A stretch of 64,000 bases of DNA, taken from the NCBI GenBank assembly GCA_008501735.1, contig QQUF01000016.1, positions 1-64,000 of the forward strand. The letters run 5' to 3'. The position numbers and the translations under genes were made by a program. Position 1 is the stretch's first letter; every line of letters starts with the position of its first letter. Under the pieces are notes generated by a model. That model was not told where the DNA came from. It saw nothing but the letters and a program-made list of their open reading frames with translations, and did no database searches. The stretch is from Calditrichota bacterium. Lineage in GTDB: Bacteria; CLD3. This document shows, piece after piece, positions 52,601 to 61,548 of this stretch.

Positions 52601-52617
52601 TTGGCACACATATTGAA
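52601..52617 (+). promoter_or_regulatory. Sigma-54-like promoter
   Basis: TTGGCAC (-24, 52601-52607) and TTGAA (-12, 52613-52617) with exact consensus spacing; the only departure from TGGCACR-N4-TTGCA in core bases is A for C. The predicted start would be near 52628, about 250 bases before the strong terminator at 52877. Sigma-54 function itself was not established in this window. Confidence 0.4.
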
Positions 52618-52627
52618 TTAATTTTGA

Positions 52628-52877
52628 CAAGTGTAATTGTGGTAACACTTAAAATCAGGCTTGAGACACTTGAAAAATTGAGAACTTTATAACCGTGAGT
52701 AAAAAGTTTTTAAGAATATTTTAAATTTTTGAGGGTAAAAAGAAGTGCAAAGAATATTTGACCGCTCCACACAAGGTTGAATAAAATCCCATCCAATCCT
52801 ATCTTTGCATAATTTCCTCCGTGTAGTGCAATCTGTAGCAAGGGAAAAGTTGAATTTACAGATTGCACTATTTTTTT
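52628..52877 (+). ncRNA. Candidate structured small RNA
   Basis: No ORF fits here. The previous gene already ends at its own terminator, yet a second perfect 14-bp terminator stem with T7 stands at 52824-52877. Upstream of it TGCAAAGA (52746-52753) pairs with TCTTTGCA (52802-52809), enclosing a C-rich segment (ATCCCATCCAATCC) and followed by TTTCCTCC, which could pair with Shine-Dalgarno sequences. The 5' end is set only by the sigma-54-like box and is uncertain; the minimal structured part is 52735-52877. No known RNA family was recognised. Confidence 0.4.
52824..52877 (+). terminator. Strong 14-bp terminator without an upstream gene
   Basis: TAGTGCAATCTGTA (52824-52837) and TACAGATTGCACTA (52857-52870), 19-base loop, T7 run. 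It is 370 bases past the previous gene's own terminator. Confidence 0.85.
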
Positions 52878-53018
52878 ACGGGTAAAAAGAAGGGTAACAA
52901 AATGTGTTTTCTAATTTGTATGTGAAATTTTATATTTTTGAATATGTATTTTAAGATAATGTAAAACGAGTTTATCATCAAGCCCTAAAATATTTTAAGG
53001 CTTGAATTCAACTTTTGG

Positions 53019-53498
53019 TTAGATACTCAAACGGTAAACGTTTTTGCTTTTTCCTTCGCCTTGACGTTCTTTCGCCTCTTTGTCAGCACATTTCGTACAT
53101 TTTCCTTGAGGACTTCTCCACTTAACGACTTTCTTACATTCGATACATTTATCTTCAAAAAAATTTACTTTGTCAATTTTGACTTGGCTTTTTAGTTTTT
53201 GTTTACGGTCTCTTTTTTTGCGTTCTAACTCGTCAGTTTCTTTTTGTTTTGCTAATTCTTTAGCTCTCTGTTTACGTTGCTCCTCAGTTTCTTCCTCCTC
53301 TTCCTCATCTTCGTCCTCGTAGTCGTCATCGTCTTCGTAGTCGTCATCGTCAATTATCTCTTCGTCGTCTTCAAAATCTTCGTCTATTTCGATATCACTT
53401 AAATCTTTTTCTGTATCTTCCTCGTCATCTTCCTCTAAATCTTTTCCATCAAAGTATTTGTCGTCTAAATTTTCATCATCATAATTCTTGACTGCCAT
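53019..53498 (-). CDS. Acidic protein with C-terminal zinc ribbon
   Basis: 159 residues. Residues 6-75 are almost all D/E, then a charged K/E/R helix (about 75-110) and a ribbon CIECKKVVKWRSPQGKCTKC (two CxxC pairs) with a basic tail. The acidic stretch may keep a positively charged partner or act as a DNA/RNA mimic; the ribbon resembles those of RNA-polymerase or topoisomerase accessory factors. The low-complexity DNA (GTCGTCATC repeats) encodes the D/E run. Function not recognised. Confidence 0.72.
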   Translation of the reverse strand: MAVKNYDDENLDDKYFDGKDLEEDDEEDTEKDLSDIEIDEDFEDDEEIIDDDDYEDDDDYEDEDEEEEEETEEQRKQRAKELAKQKETDELERKKRDRKQKLKSQVKIDKVNFFEDKCIECKKVVKWRSPQGKCTKCADKEAKERQGEGKSKNVYRLSI

Positions 53499-53640
53499 TT
53501 TTTAACCTCGTTTTTTTCATTAAGTTTGTTAAATTCCTTGCCTTACGGCTAAAAATCAAAGCACGTAAACTACTAATATTATCAAAATGTTCCAAAAAAA
53601 ATAAAACAAATAAATCTATTTGTGTTTTATCAGGAAAAAT

Positions 53641-54789
53641 ATGGATTTAAAACTAACAGAACTGAATTTGGAAGTTCAAAGAATTGCTAATGAATTTTCA
53701 CAAAAAACGTTAAAACCGTTAGCAAGAGAAATGGACAGAAAAAAGAACTTCCCTCGCGAGCTTGTTTCGGAAATGGGAAAATTAGGTTTACTCTCTGGAG
53801 TTCTGCCTAAAAGATACGGCGGAAAAGATTTCGATTACGTCTCAACTGCACTTGCTTACGAAGAAGTCGGAACGGTTTGTTCTTCGACTCGTGGTTTTAT
53901 GACTGTCCAAATTGGACTTGTCGCAATGTGCATTTCTGACTGGGCAAACGAAGAACAAAAACAAAAATATTTGCCAAAATTAGCTTCTGGTGAACAAATC
54001 GGTTGTTACTGTTTGACTGAACCAGAAGCAGGTTCTGACGTTGCAGGAATGAAAAGTTTTGCAAAAAAGACTGAAAACGGATTTGTGCTTAACGGAACGA
54101 AACATTGGATTACAAATGGAAATCTAGCTGACATCGCACTCATTTTTACTTACACCGATAAAGAAGCAAAACACAAAGGAATGACAGCATTTTTGGTTGA
54201 GACAAACTCTAAAGGTTTTAATCGAAAAAAAATGGAAGGTGAAGAACTCGGACACAGAGCTTCTGACCACGCTTTTATAGAATTTAAAAATATGGAAGTC
54301 CCTGAAAGTTGCGTTCTTGGAAAAGTTGGAGATGGATTTAAGATTGCAATGGGAGCTTTGGAACACGGAAGAATTGGAGTTGCTTCTGGAGCTGTTGGAA
54401 TTCTGCGAGGTTGTCTTGAAGCAAGTCGTGATTTTGTGCGAAACCGAAAACAATTCAACTCAAGAATCGGCGATTTTCAGATGATTCAGGCAAATTTAGC
54501 TGAAATGAAAGTGAGTTACGAAGCAGCAAGACTTTTGACTTTTAGTGCTGCACTGAAAAAGCAAGCAGGAGAAAATTCTTCTTTGGAAACTTCGATGGCA
54601 AAATATTTTGCAACAGAATCTGCGATGAAAGCTGCTTCTGACGCGGTTTTAATCCACGGAGGAAGAGGTTACTCAGATGAATTTCCTGTTGAAAGATTTT
54701 ATAGAGATATAAAAGGATTGCAAATTTATGAAGGAACTTCCCATATTCAGAGAATAATCATTGGTAGAAAAGTAGTAGGAAAGCCTTAA
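53641..54789 (+). CDS. Acyl-CoA dehydrogenase
   Basis: 382 residues from ATG 53641 (AGGAAAAAT before it). FAD/substrate motifs: CYCLTEPEAGSDVAGMKSFA, NGTKHWITNG, VLGKVGDGFKIAMGALEHGR, and QIYEGTSHIQRIIIGR with the catalytic glutamate of YEGT. It oxidises an acyl-CoA, feeding electrons to ETF; chain length not determinable. 54789 is one base before the phosphatase gene. Confidence 0.94.
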   Translation: MDLKLTELNLEVQRIANEFSQKTLKPLAREMDRKKNFPRELVSEMGKLGLLSGVLPKRYGGKDFDYVSTALAYEEVGTVCSSTRGFMTVQIGLVAMCISDWANEEQKQKYLPKLASGEQIGCYCLTEPEAGSDVAGMKSFAKKTENGFVLNGTKHWITNGNLADIALIFTYTDKEAKHKGMTAFLVETNSKGFNRKKMEGEELGHRASDHAFIEFKNMEVPESCVLGKVGDGFKIAMGALEHGRIGVASGAVGILRGCLEASRDFVRNRKQFNSRIGDFQMIQANLAEMKVSYEAARLLTFSAALKKQAGENSSLETSMAKYFATESAMKAASDAVLIHGGRGYSDEFPVERFYRDIKGLQIYEGTSHIQRIIIGRKVVGKP

Positions 54790-54790
54790 A

Positions 54791-55267
54791 ATGTTAAAAA
54801 TTTTATTCGTTTGTGCAGGAAATATTTGTCGTTCTCCTGCGGCTACGGCAATTTTCCAAAATTTGCTCAAGGAAAATAAATTAGACGACCAAGTAGAAGT
54901 TGACTCAGCTGGAACTTTAAACAATCCTTATCCTTCGCCTCCAAGTGAACCAATGGTTCTGATCGCTTGGCAAAAGGGAATTAAACTTGAAGGAAAATCA
55001 AGACAAATCAAAGAAGAAGATTTGGAAAAATTTGATTTGATTGTTGCAATGGATAGGTACAACCAAGAGTACGTTTTTAAACTTGATGAAGAGAAAAAGT
55101 TTTATGATAAAATCGTGCTAATGAGGAACTTTGACCCGAAAATGAATTCATTAGACGTTCCTGACCCTTACGGCTTGAGCCAAAAAGATTACGATGAAGT
55201 TTTTGGAATTTTGGAACGCTCTTCTGAAATTTTGATGAAATATTTTAGGCAAAAGTTCAGAATCTAA
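54791..55267 (+). CDS. Low-molecular-weight protein tyrosine phosphatase
   Basis: 158 residues. P-loop CAGNICRSP (CX5RS) and the general acid loop VPDPYG. The family dephosphorylates protein tyrosine, often for capsule/polysaccharide control. The gene starts one base after the acyl-CoA dehydrogenase stop. Confidence 0.93.
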   Translation: MLKILFVCAGNICRSPAATAIFQNLLKENKLDDQVEVDSAGTLNNPYPSPPSEPMVLIAWQKGIKLEGKSRQIKEEDLEKFDLIVAMDRYNQEYVFKLDEEKKFYDKIVLMRNFDPKMNSLDVPDPYGLSQKDYDEVFGILERSSEILMKYFRQKFRI

Positions 55268-55272
55268 ATTTG

Positions 55273-55294
55273 GGGCGAAAACACAGGTTCGCCC
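55273..55294. repeat. Palindromic GGGCGAA...TTCGCCC repeat
   Basis: GGGCGAA (55273-55279), loop AACACAGG, TTCGCCC (55288-55294), then CATACAG and a T6. It resembles the widespread GTAGGGGCGAACCTGTGTG-type palindrome (recalled). It may also act as a weak terminator between the phosphatase and lepA. Confidence 0.65.
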
Positions 55295-55371
55295 ATACAG
55301 TTTTTTGTTTACTAAACATTTAAAGCAAATTAATTTTTGTTCTCAAAATTAAAGAACCCAAAAAGGAAAAA

Positions 55372-57168
55372 ATGGACAGTTCTAAAATAAGAAATTTCTG
55401 CATAATTGCTCACATTGACCACGGAAAATCAACACTTGCTGACAGATTACTTGAGTTTACTCACACTGTAACTGACAAACAACTTCAGAACCAAACTCTT
55501 GACGATATGGATTTGGAACGCGAAAGAGGAATTACAATCAAATCTCACGCAATTCAAATGAATTACAAAGCTAAAGATGGTACGGAATTTATTTTCAATT
55601 TGATTGATACTCCTGGACACGTTGACTTTACTTACGAAGTTTCGCGTAGTCTCGCAGCTTGTGAAGGAGCTTTGTTAATTGTTGACGCTTCGCAAGGTGT
55701 TGAAGCGCAGACAATTTCAAACCTTTACCTTGCAATCGATAGTGATTTGGAAATCATTCCCGTCATCAACAAAATTGATTTGCCGAGTGCAAGAATTCCT
55801 GAAATTAAAGAACAAATTGTTGACTTGATTGGTTGTGACGAAGACGAAATTTTGCTTTCAAGTGCAAAAGCTGGACTTGGAATTGAGGAAATCTTAGAAG
55901 CGATTGTCGAAAGAGTTCCTGCTCCAATTGATAATTCTGAGAAACCACTTAAAGCTTTAATTTTCGATTCATTTTTTGACGTTTACAGAGGAGCGGTTGC
56001 ACTTGTCCGAATTAAAGAAGGGCAACTCAAACAAGGTGATAAAATCAAATTTTTCTCAACAGGAAAACAGTTTGACGCAGATGAAATTGGGATTTTGAAA
56101 TTACAAAGACAGAAAAGCAAAACACTCTCAGTCGGAAACGTTGGCTACTTAATTTGTAACATCAAAGATGTTTCTGAAACAAAAGTCGGCGACACAGTTT
56201 TTGCGGCAGAAACCCCAATTGACAAACCACTTGCGGGATTTCAAGAGGTGAAACCAATGGTTTTCAGTGGGCTTTTTCCAGTAGAAGCAGAAGATTACGA
56301 AGAACTTAGAACTTCGATTGAAAAATTAAAATTGAACGATGCTTCACTTGTTTACGAACCTGAAACTTCTGCGGCACTTGGTTTCGGATTTCGTTGCGGA
56401 TTTCTTGGACTTCTCCATATGGAAATAATTCAAGAACGTCTTGAACGTGAATACGGAATGAATTTAATCACAACTTTGCCAAGTGTTGAATACGAAGTTT
56501 ACCTTCGTAACGGCGATAAATTGGCGATTGATTCGCCTGCTCAACTTCCTGACCCTTCCAACATTGATTACATCACAGAGCCTTACGTGAAAACCTCAAT
56601 TATTACGCCGACAGAGTTCATCGGTGCTTTGATGCAACTAATCATCGAGCGAAGAGGAATTTATGAAGACACAAATTACATTGACGAAAAAAGAGCTGAA
56701 ATAAAATCAAGTTTACCTTTAGCAGAAATTGTCTTTGACTTTTATGACAAACTAAAATCTTACAGTCGAGGTTACGCTTCTTTCGATTACGAATTTTCAG
56801 GTTTTCAAAAGTCAACTTTACAAAAATTAGACATAATGCTAAATGGCGAAAAGGTTGACGCACTTTCGATGATTGTTCACAAAGATAAAGCTTATGAATG
56901 GGGACTTAAACTTTGTTCAAAACTTAAAGAATTAATTCCTCGCCAAATGTTTGAAGTTGCTATTCAGGCTTCAATCGGCTCAAAAATTATTTCAAGAACA
57001 AATGTTAGGGCAATGAGAAAAAATGTAACTGCAAAATGTTATGGGGGAGATATTTCTCGTAAAAGAAAACTTCTCGAAAAACAGAAAAAAGGTAAGAAAA
57101 GAATGAAACAAGTCGGAAGCGTTGAGATTCCACAAGAAGCATTCTTAGCTGTTTTAAAAATTGATTAA
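55372..57168 (+). CDS. lepA: Elongation factor 4 (LepA)
   Basis: 598 residues. Translational GTPase: G1 [14 protein letters not shown]2 RGITIKS, G3 DTPGHVDF, G4 NKIDLP. The LepA-specific C-terminal domain ends [20 protein letters not shown] ... [10 protein letters not shown]. It acts on ribosomes under stress, back-translocating or easing assembly. Complete, no anomaly. Confidence 0.97.
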   Translation: MDSSKIRNFCIIAHIDHGKSTLADRLLEFTHTVTDKQLQNQTLDDMDLERERGITIKSHAIQMNYKAKDGTEFIFNLIDTPGHVDFTYEVSRSLAACEGALLIVDASQGVEAQTISNLYLAIDSDLEIIPVINKIDLPSARIPEIKEQIVDLIGCDEDEILLSSAKAGLGIEEILEAIVERVPAPIDNSEKPLKALIFDSFFDVYRGAVALVRIKEGQLKQGDKIKFFSTGKQFDADEIGILKLQRQKSKTLSVGNVGYLICNIKDVSETKVGDTVFAAETPIDKPLAGFQEVKPMVFSGLFPVEAEDYEELRTSIEKLKLNDASLVYEPETSAALGFGFRCGFLGLLHMEIIQERLEREYGMNLITTLPSVEYEVYLRNGDKLAIDSPAQLPDPSNIDYITEPYVKTSIITPTEFIGALMQLIIERRGIYEDTNYIDEKRAEIKSSLPLAEIVFDFYDKLKSYSRGYASFDYEFSGFQKSTLQKLDIMLNGEKVDALSMIVHKDKAYEWGLKLCSKLKELIPRQMFEVAIQASIGSKIISRTNVRAMRKNVTAKCYGGDISRKRKLLEKQKKGKKRMKQVGSVEIPQEAFLAVLKID

Positions 57169-57199
57169 ATAAATCCTTAAAATCTAAAAGGAGCTAAAA

Positions 57200-57727
57200 G
57201 TGGAAGTGAGATTTATTGAGCCGACTGATATTTCTAATTTAAATAAAATTGGAAAACTGCGTGCAGACGTTTGGGAAGACGAAGGTTTTCTTTTACCAAA
57301 TGTTTGCACGAATGGGATTTGGTTAGACGAACTTGACGATATTGGTAAGCATTGGGCAGTTTTTGAAAATGAGGAAATAATTGCTTCTGCACGCCTTACT
57401 TTGCACAATTCAAAAGAAGACATTCCTCATAAAGAAGAATTTGCACCTTACGATTTGCCAACAATTTTGCCTTATGGTTTTATGTCAAGGTTAGTTGTCC
57501 GAAAAGATTTTCGAGGAAGAGGTTTGGCAAGAAAGTTAGATAGCATTCGTTTAGAAGAAGCCAAGAAATGTGGCTTGAAAGAAGTACTAATCTTATCAGT
57601 TCCCAAAAGAATGAATGCGATAAGAAAACTCGGTTTTAAAGGCTTTGGGCTTAGTGGAGTTCCAGCAGACCAAATGCCTGATTTAGCGATTCATTGTTAC
57701 GTAATGGCTTACTATTTTGAGAAATGA
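57200..57727 (+). CDS. GNAT acetyltransferase
   Basis: 175 residues, GTG start with AAAGGAG before it. GNAT motif A: MSRLVVRKDFRGRGLARKL; NAIRKLGFKGFG near the C terminus. Substrate unknown; it follows lepA by 31 bases. Confidence 0.88.
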   Translation: MEVRFIEPTDISNLNKIGKLRADVWEDEGFLLPNVCTNGIWLDELDDIGKHWAVFENEEIIASARLTLHNSKEDIPHKEEFAPYDLPTILPYGFMSRLVVRKDFRGRGLARKLDSIRLEEAKKCGLKEVLILSVPKRMNAIRKLGFKGFGLSGVPADQMPDLAIHCYVMAYYFEK

Positions 57728-57815
57728 CTTCATAATTTTAAAAACTCTCTTACATTGTTTTGAACTTAGATAATATTATCCGAATAGTTTTTAATTAATT
57801 TTTTGAGGTAAAATT

Positions 57816-58058
57816 ATGATTAGCATAATTATTTTCTTAGCGATTGGAGCACTTGCAGGTTGGTTAGCTGGAAATTTTATGAAAGGAAGCGATTTCGGAC
57901 TTGTTAAAAATATCATTGTTGGAATTATCGGTTCTGTAGTCGGTGGCTTTCTTTTTGGTTTAATTGGAATTTCTAGCGATGGATTAATAGGTTCAATCAT
58001 TACCTCAACAATTGGGGCAGTTTTACTTCTTTTCATAATTGGAAAAATGAAAAATTAG
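57816..58058 (+). CDS. Transglycosylase-associated/GlsB-YeaQ-YmgE family protein
   Basis: 80 residues with three small Gly-rich membrane spans (IIIFLAIGALAGWLAGNFM; NIIVGIIGSVVGGFLFGLIG; IITSTIGAVLLLFIIG), the family hallmark. Widespread stress-induced inner-membrane protein; no activity is established. Confidence 0.92.
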   Translation: MISIIIFLAIGALAGWLAGNFMKGSDFGLVKNIIVGIIGSVVGGFLFGLIGISSDGLIGSIITSTIGAVLLLFIIGKMKN

Positions 58059-58110
58059 AGACAGTCTTAAGAAATTAGCTTTCACAAATGTTTTGGCGAA
58101 CTAGTTTTCC

Positions 58111-58779
58111 TTAGTGCGTCAAAGCGTAAACAACAATGTTTGTTCCCATTCGGAGAGCTTCTTGGCGTTTCTCTTCTGAGTCGTTGTGAACTTCTTGGTT
58201 TTCCCAACCATCACCTAAATCACATTCGTAAGTATAAAACAAAACTAATCTTTCTTCGTGGAAAATTCCAAATGCTTGTGGAGATTTTCCATCGTGTTCG
58301 TGGATTTTTGGCAAACCTTTTGAGAATTTGTAGTGAGAAGAAAAAATTTTGTGTGAAAAAGGAATCTCAACTAGTTCTTTTTCAGGAAAGACTTTTTTGA
58401 TTTCACGACGAAAATTTTTGTCTAAACCGTAGTTGTCATCAACGTGCAGAAAACCACCATTCGTTAAGTAATTTTTTAAAATCTCACCTTCCTCTTCTGA
58501 GAATTTTATGTTGCCGTGACCTGTTAGGTAGAGGTAAGGAAGAGTGTAAAGATTCTCGTCCTTTAGTTCGGCATAATTGTCAGAAACCGAGATTTTGATT
58601 GAAGTGTTGTCGGAGATGAAACGAGCTAAGTTCTTGATTGAAGTCGGATTCCCGTACCAATCTCCGCCACCAGAATATTTTAATCTTGTGATTTTGAACT
58701 TACTATCAACTTTTGATTGGTTTTGTGAAAAAGTGAAACTGAATGAAATTAGTAAAAGAATTAAAATGAAAAAACGCAT
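58111..58779 (-). CDS. DUF4159-family secreted protein
   Basis: 222 residues. Signal peptide with a cleavage after FTFS. The DUF4159 core: KITRLKYSGGGDWYGNPTS, LPYLYLTGHGNIKFSEEE, LTNGGFLHVDDNYG, and FPFSHKIFSSHY-like region. Some members have a flavodoxin-like fold; role unknown. Last gene of a four-gene surface-protein operon. Confidence 0.85.
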   Translation of the reverse strand: MRFFILILLLISFSFTFSQNQSKVDSKFKITRLKYSGGGDWYGNPTSIKNLARFISDNTSIKISVSDNYAELKDENLYTLPYLYLTGHGNIKFSEEEGEILKNYLTNGGFLHVDDNYGLDKNFRREIKKVFPEKELVEIPFSHKIFSSHYKFSKGLPKIHEHDGKSPQAFGIFHEERLVLFYTYECDLGDGWENQEVHNDSEEKRQEALRMGTNIVVYALTH

Positions 58780-58785
58780 TAAAAT

Positions 58786-59433
58786 TTACTCCCAAATTGT
58801 GCCTTCAACTGAAACATTGATTTCTTTTGTGCCGATTGGTGCTCCTGCGGAATTCGATTTTGCAGTTACTTTAATTGCAAAATTCCCACTAAGGTTTTCG
58901 ACGTTCCAATTAAAGCTACAATTTTCTGCTGGGCAAGTAGAAACTAATTGATTGTTAATAAAAATATTTATCTCTTCGATTCCGTTGGAGTGAAAGGCGT
59001 TTGTTTCAATCAAAAAAGTTTTTTGAGCAGAAGAAACAAAATCATTGTCTTTTAAATTTGCGAATTCAATTTCAGGTTCTTCCATTGAAAAGACCGTAAG
59101 TTCGATTTCTCGTCTTCTTTTGCCACCTTCGTTTTCGACTGTAACAGTAATGTCGTAATTTCCACCAACAGAAGGAGCTTGCCAAATAATTTCAGACTCG
59201 TCGGTTTTCCCTGTAAAAAATCCTCCTGATTTATCCCAAGAGTAACTCAAGTGAGTTCCGCTGTTTGGGTCTTCTGCAACGACAAAAACTTTCGTGGTGT
59301 CGTTTACTTCGAGGAATGTTTTTGAAGCATAAAGCTGTTTTATGTCAGGTTTACTTTTTCCCAAATCCTCGTCCAAGCAAGAAATCGAAAAGATTAGGGC
59401 AAAAAGTAAAAATGAATTTGTAATTTTTTTCAT
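58786..59433 (-). CDS. Lipoprotein with Ig/PKD-like domain
   Basis: 215 residues from ATG 59433, with CAGGAG before it. Signal peptide and lipobox SISC (Cys 19). The body resembles a PKD/Big-like beta sandwich (HLSYSWDKSGGFFTG ... YDITVTVENEGGKRRRE). Overlaps the upstream gene's stop by four bases (ATGA). Confidence 0.8.
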   Translation of the reverse strand: MKKITNSFLLFALIFSISCLDEDLGKSKPDIKQLYASKTFLEVNDTTKVFVVAEDPNSGTHLSYSWDKSGGFFTGKTDESEIIWQAPSVGGNYDITVTVENEGGKRRREIELTVFSMEEPEIEFANLKDNDFVSSAQKTFLIETNAFHSNGIEEINIFINNQLVSTCPAENCSFNWNVENLSGNFAIKVTAKSNSAGAPIGTKEINVSVEGTIWE

Positions 59434-60173
59434 TTGAAAACTCCTGCTTGAGAAACTTGCTTGTTTTCTTCGACCCAAACCACAACGTTAATTTTTTCAA
59501 ACCTGTTTTGTAAATTTGAAATTGCCACTGAAGGAAAAGTGAATTTTGAAACTTCTCCTGCTTCCAAAATTGGAATGTTTTTCGAGTTAAGTAGCTGAAC
59601 CGCAGAAAATTTGAAATTGCCTCCTTGATTTTCAACTACAACTCCACGAAGAAGTAAATTTGATTTTCTAATTTCCGAGACATTTCCAAGTTCGGCTTGA
59701 ATCGTCAACAAATCTCCTTCGGGTTGAAGTTCAGCCCAAAAAGTAAAATCGGACTCTCTAAACTCGCCGTTTGTAGCTTCTTGCAAAGTTTCTTTGTAGT
59801 TTCGCAGTGCGTTTGAGTAGCTTGAAGCACCTTGAGCTCGTCCTTCATTTCCATTCAAGAAAAAATCTGGAATACCGAAATTAATTCCGTTTGCTCTTTC
59901 ATTTTCGTAAAAATTTTGAGCCCCTGAAATTTCGTCTGGTAAAAGGTCGTACTGAATTAAAGCAATTTGGTCTTTGTAAGTTCCGTCTAAACTCAAAACC
60001 TCAAATGCTTGAGTAGCAAAACTTGAAAGATTGTCGCCTCTTTTATAAAAAAGCTCAACAAGGTTAATTCTTTGAAAAGAGTTGTCTGGGTTTTTGGGGT
60101 CAAGTGGGTTATCGCGGTCAATTTCACAACCGATTAGTGAGATAAAAAGAGAAATTATTAAAATACTTTTCAT
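59430..60173 (-). CDS. Lipoprotein, Omp28-like without the CxxC
   Basis: 247 residues. Signal peptide, lipobox LIGC and NPLDPKNPD leader. VELFYKRGDN, IALIQYD, GIPDFFLNGN and EGRAQGA follow the thioredoxin-fold plan of Omp28-type proteins, but the redox CxxC is missing (YKRGDN in its place). Non-catalytic surface-attachment role inferred. Starts one base inside the CsgG-like gene's stop. Confidence 0.7.
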   Translation of the reverse strand: MKSILIISLFISLIGCEIDRDNPLDPKNPDNSFQRINLVELFYKRGDNLSSFATQAFEVLSLDGTYKDQIALIQYDLLPDEISGAQNFYENERANGINFGIPDFFLNGNEGRAQGASSYSNALRNYKETLQEATNGEFRESDFTFWAELQPEGDLLTIQAELGNVSEIRKSNLLLRGVVVENQGGNFKFSAVQLLNSKNIPILEAGEVSKFTFPSVAISNLQNRFEKINVVVWVEENKQVSQAGVFK

Positions 60174-60997
60174 TAAAAATTCACCTCCAAGCCAAATTTA
60201 ACTTCGTCCTTTTGGTAAGAAAATTGAAATGGGAATTCGTGAGGTTTCTGTGTGTAAATGTATTCTGAGTTTTCATCAGAGAAAAGTCTTTTGAGTGTAA
60301 AGTAGCCAAAAATAACAGCTGAAACTGAACCGTAAATCGAAGCTTTTTGCCATCTCTTTGCAGTTTTGTATTTTCCTTCAATTTTGCTGAGTTGTGTTTC
60401 TTCCTTGTAATTTTTAGCTGCAATTTTACTTTGCCAAAATGAAATCCCGGCAAAAGCAGTCGAAGCCAAAGTCATAAAAATCATTCCTTTGTTACTTTGC
60501 GAGGCAACTTGTAATTCTTTTACTCTATCTTTTGAACCTGAAATTGAGGCGTGAATATTTTTCGCTAAAAGTTCCGCCATTCTTGAAAGGTATTTCCTTT
60601 TACCGCTTACCTTTTCTCCTAAAGTTTTTCCTGTTTGAACGTGTAAAATTTTCACGTCAATTCGGATTTCATTTTCACTCTCTTTGAAAATTTGACCATT
60701 AATGACAAAATCAGCTCCGTAAAGATTTCCCAAAGAAATTGCTTCGGAATCTTCGGTTAATTCTGAGCCGATAAATTCTTGTTCTTGGAGGACTTTATCA
60801 AGGTCTCGTCTTTCGACTAAGGTAAATTCTGCGAAATCAGAAAGTTCCGTTTGGAGTAAATTTGGGAATTGCGAAGTAATGTTTAAGATTGAAAAATCGT
60901 CTTCTAAAGTCTGAAAGTCAACTACTGCGATTTTGGTTTGTGAAATTGAGTTTTGAAAAAATAAAAATAAAGCTAAAATCGGTAACAATTTTCGCAT
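60173..60997 (-). CDS. CsgG/FlgO-like secretion-associated protein with membrane anchor
   Basis: 274 residues. Signal peptide near 19, then CsgG-like N-terminal domain: TKIAVVDFQTLEDD, FTLVERRDLDKVLQEQEF, GNLYGADFVINGQIF, VKILHVQTGKTLGEKV. Unlike CsgG there is no lipobox Cys and a C-terminal hydrophobic stretch (175-215) follows. It may form an envelope-spanning complex, as the operon carries three further exported proteins. Confidence 0.8.
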   Translation of the reverse strand: MRKLLPILALFLFFQNSISQTKIAVVDFQTLEDDFSILNITSQFPNLLQTELSDFAEFTLVERRDLDKVLQEQEFIGSELTEDSEAISLGNLYGADFVINGQIFKESENEIRIDVKILHVQTGKTLGEKVSGKRKYLSRMAELLAKNIHASISGSKDRVKELQVASQSNKGMIFMTLASTAFAGISFWQSKIAAKNYKEETQLSKIEGKYKTAKRWQKASIYGSVSAVIFGYFTLKRLFSDENSEYIYTQKPHEFPFQFSYQKDEVKFGLEVNF

Positions 60998-61170
60998 TTA
61001 AATTTCTACCCGTAATTTGAATTTTAAAAAAAGCGAAGACGATTTCAGAGAAACCGCCTTCGCCCACTTGATGGATAAAATCAGAGAATCTATTTTTAAC
61101 TTCGATTTTAGGAAATTGTTTAAAGAAAAAAAGAGTAAATTTCAGAATCATTTTAGAAAAGTACAAAATT

Positions 61171-61548
61171 ATGCGACAACAATATCATTTTAGAAATTCG
61201 GAAAAAGGTCTTTTGGTTTGGGATATTTTGAAATTAATTGACTTGACGGAAAAGTTAGAAACTAAACTCATTCCACTTTCTGAAATCAAAGAATTGGACG
61301 AAGCATTTTGGTACGATTTGGGCGACTCAAACCCAACTTGCAGAAACATTCTTGAACATTCAAAATTGATTGATGAAGCTGACTTGTCTTACCCGATAAT
61401 TTTGTGCAACAAAGGAAAAATTATGGACGGAATGCACAGAGTTTGTAAAGCATTAAAAATCGGCAAAACTCACATCGAAGCAATTCAGTTTGAAAATTAT
61501 ATCGAACCTGATTTTGTGGGAATTGACCTGAAAGATTTGAAATATTAA
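61171..61548 (+). CDS. Small ParB/sulfiredoxin-fold protein
   Basis: 125 residues. GKIMDGMHRVCKALKIGKTHIE is the ParB/Srx-type motif (GxxxDGxHR). There is no HTH, so it is not a full ParB; free-standing members act as nuclease-like or nucleotide-binding modules. It overlaps the convergent gene's stop by four bases. Confidence 0.78.
   Translation: MRQQYHFRNSEKGLLVWDILKLIDLTEKLETKLIPLSEIKELDEAFWYDLGDSNPTCRNILEHSKLIDEADLSYPIILCNKGKIMDGMHRVCKALKIGKTHIEAIQFENYIEPDFVGIDLKDLKY

Noticed and set aside
54124-54458. Antisense frames (109 and 102 residues) over acyl-CoA dehydrogenase
   Set aside because: They oppose a fully conserved enzyme and show no family signal.
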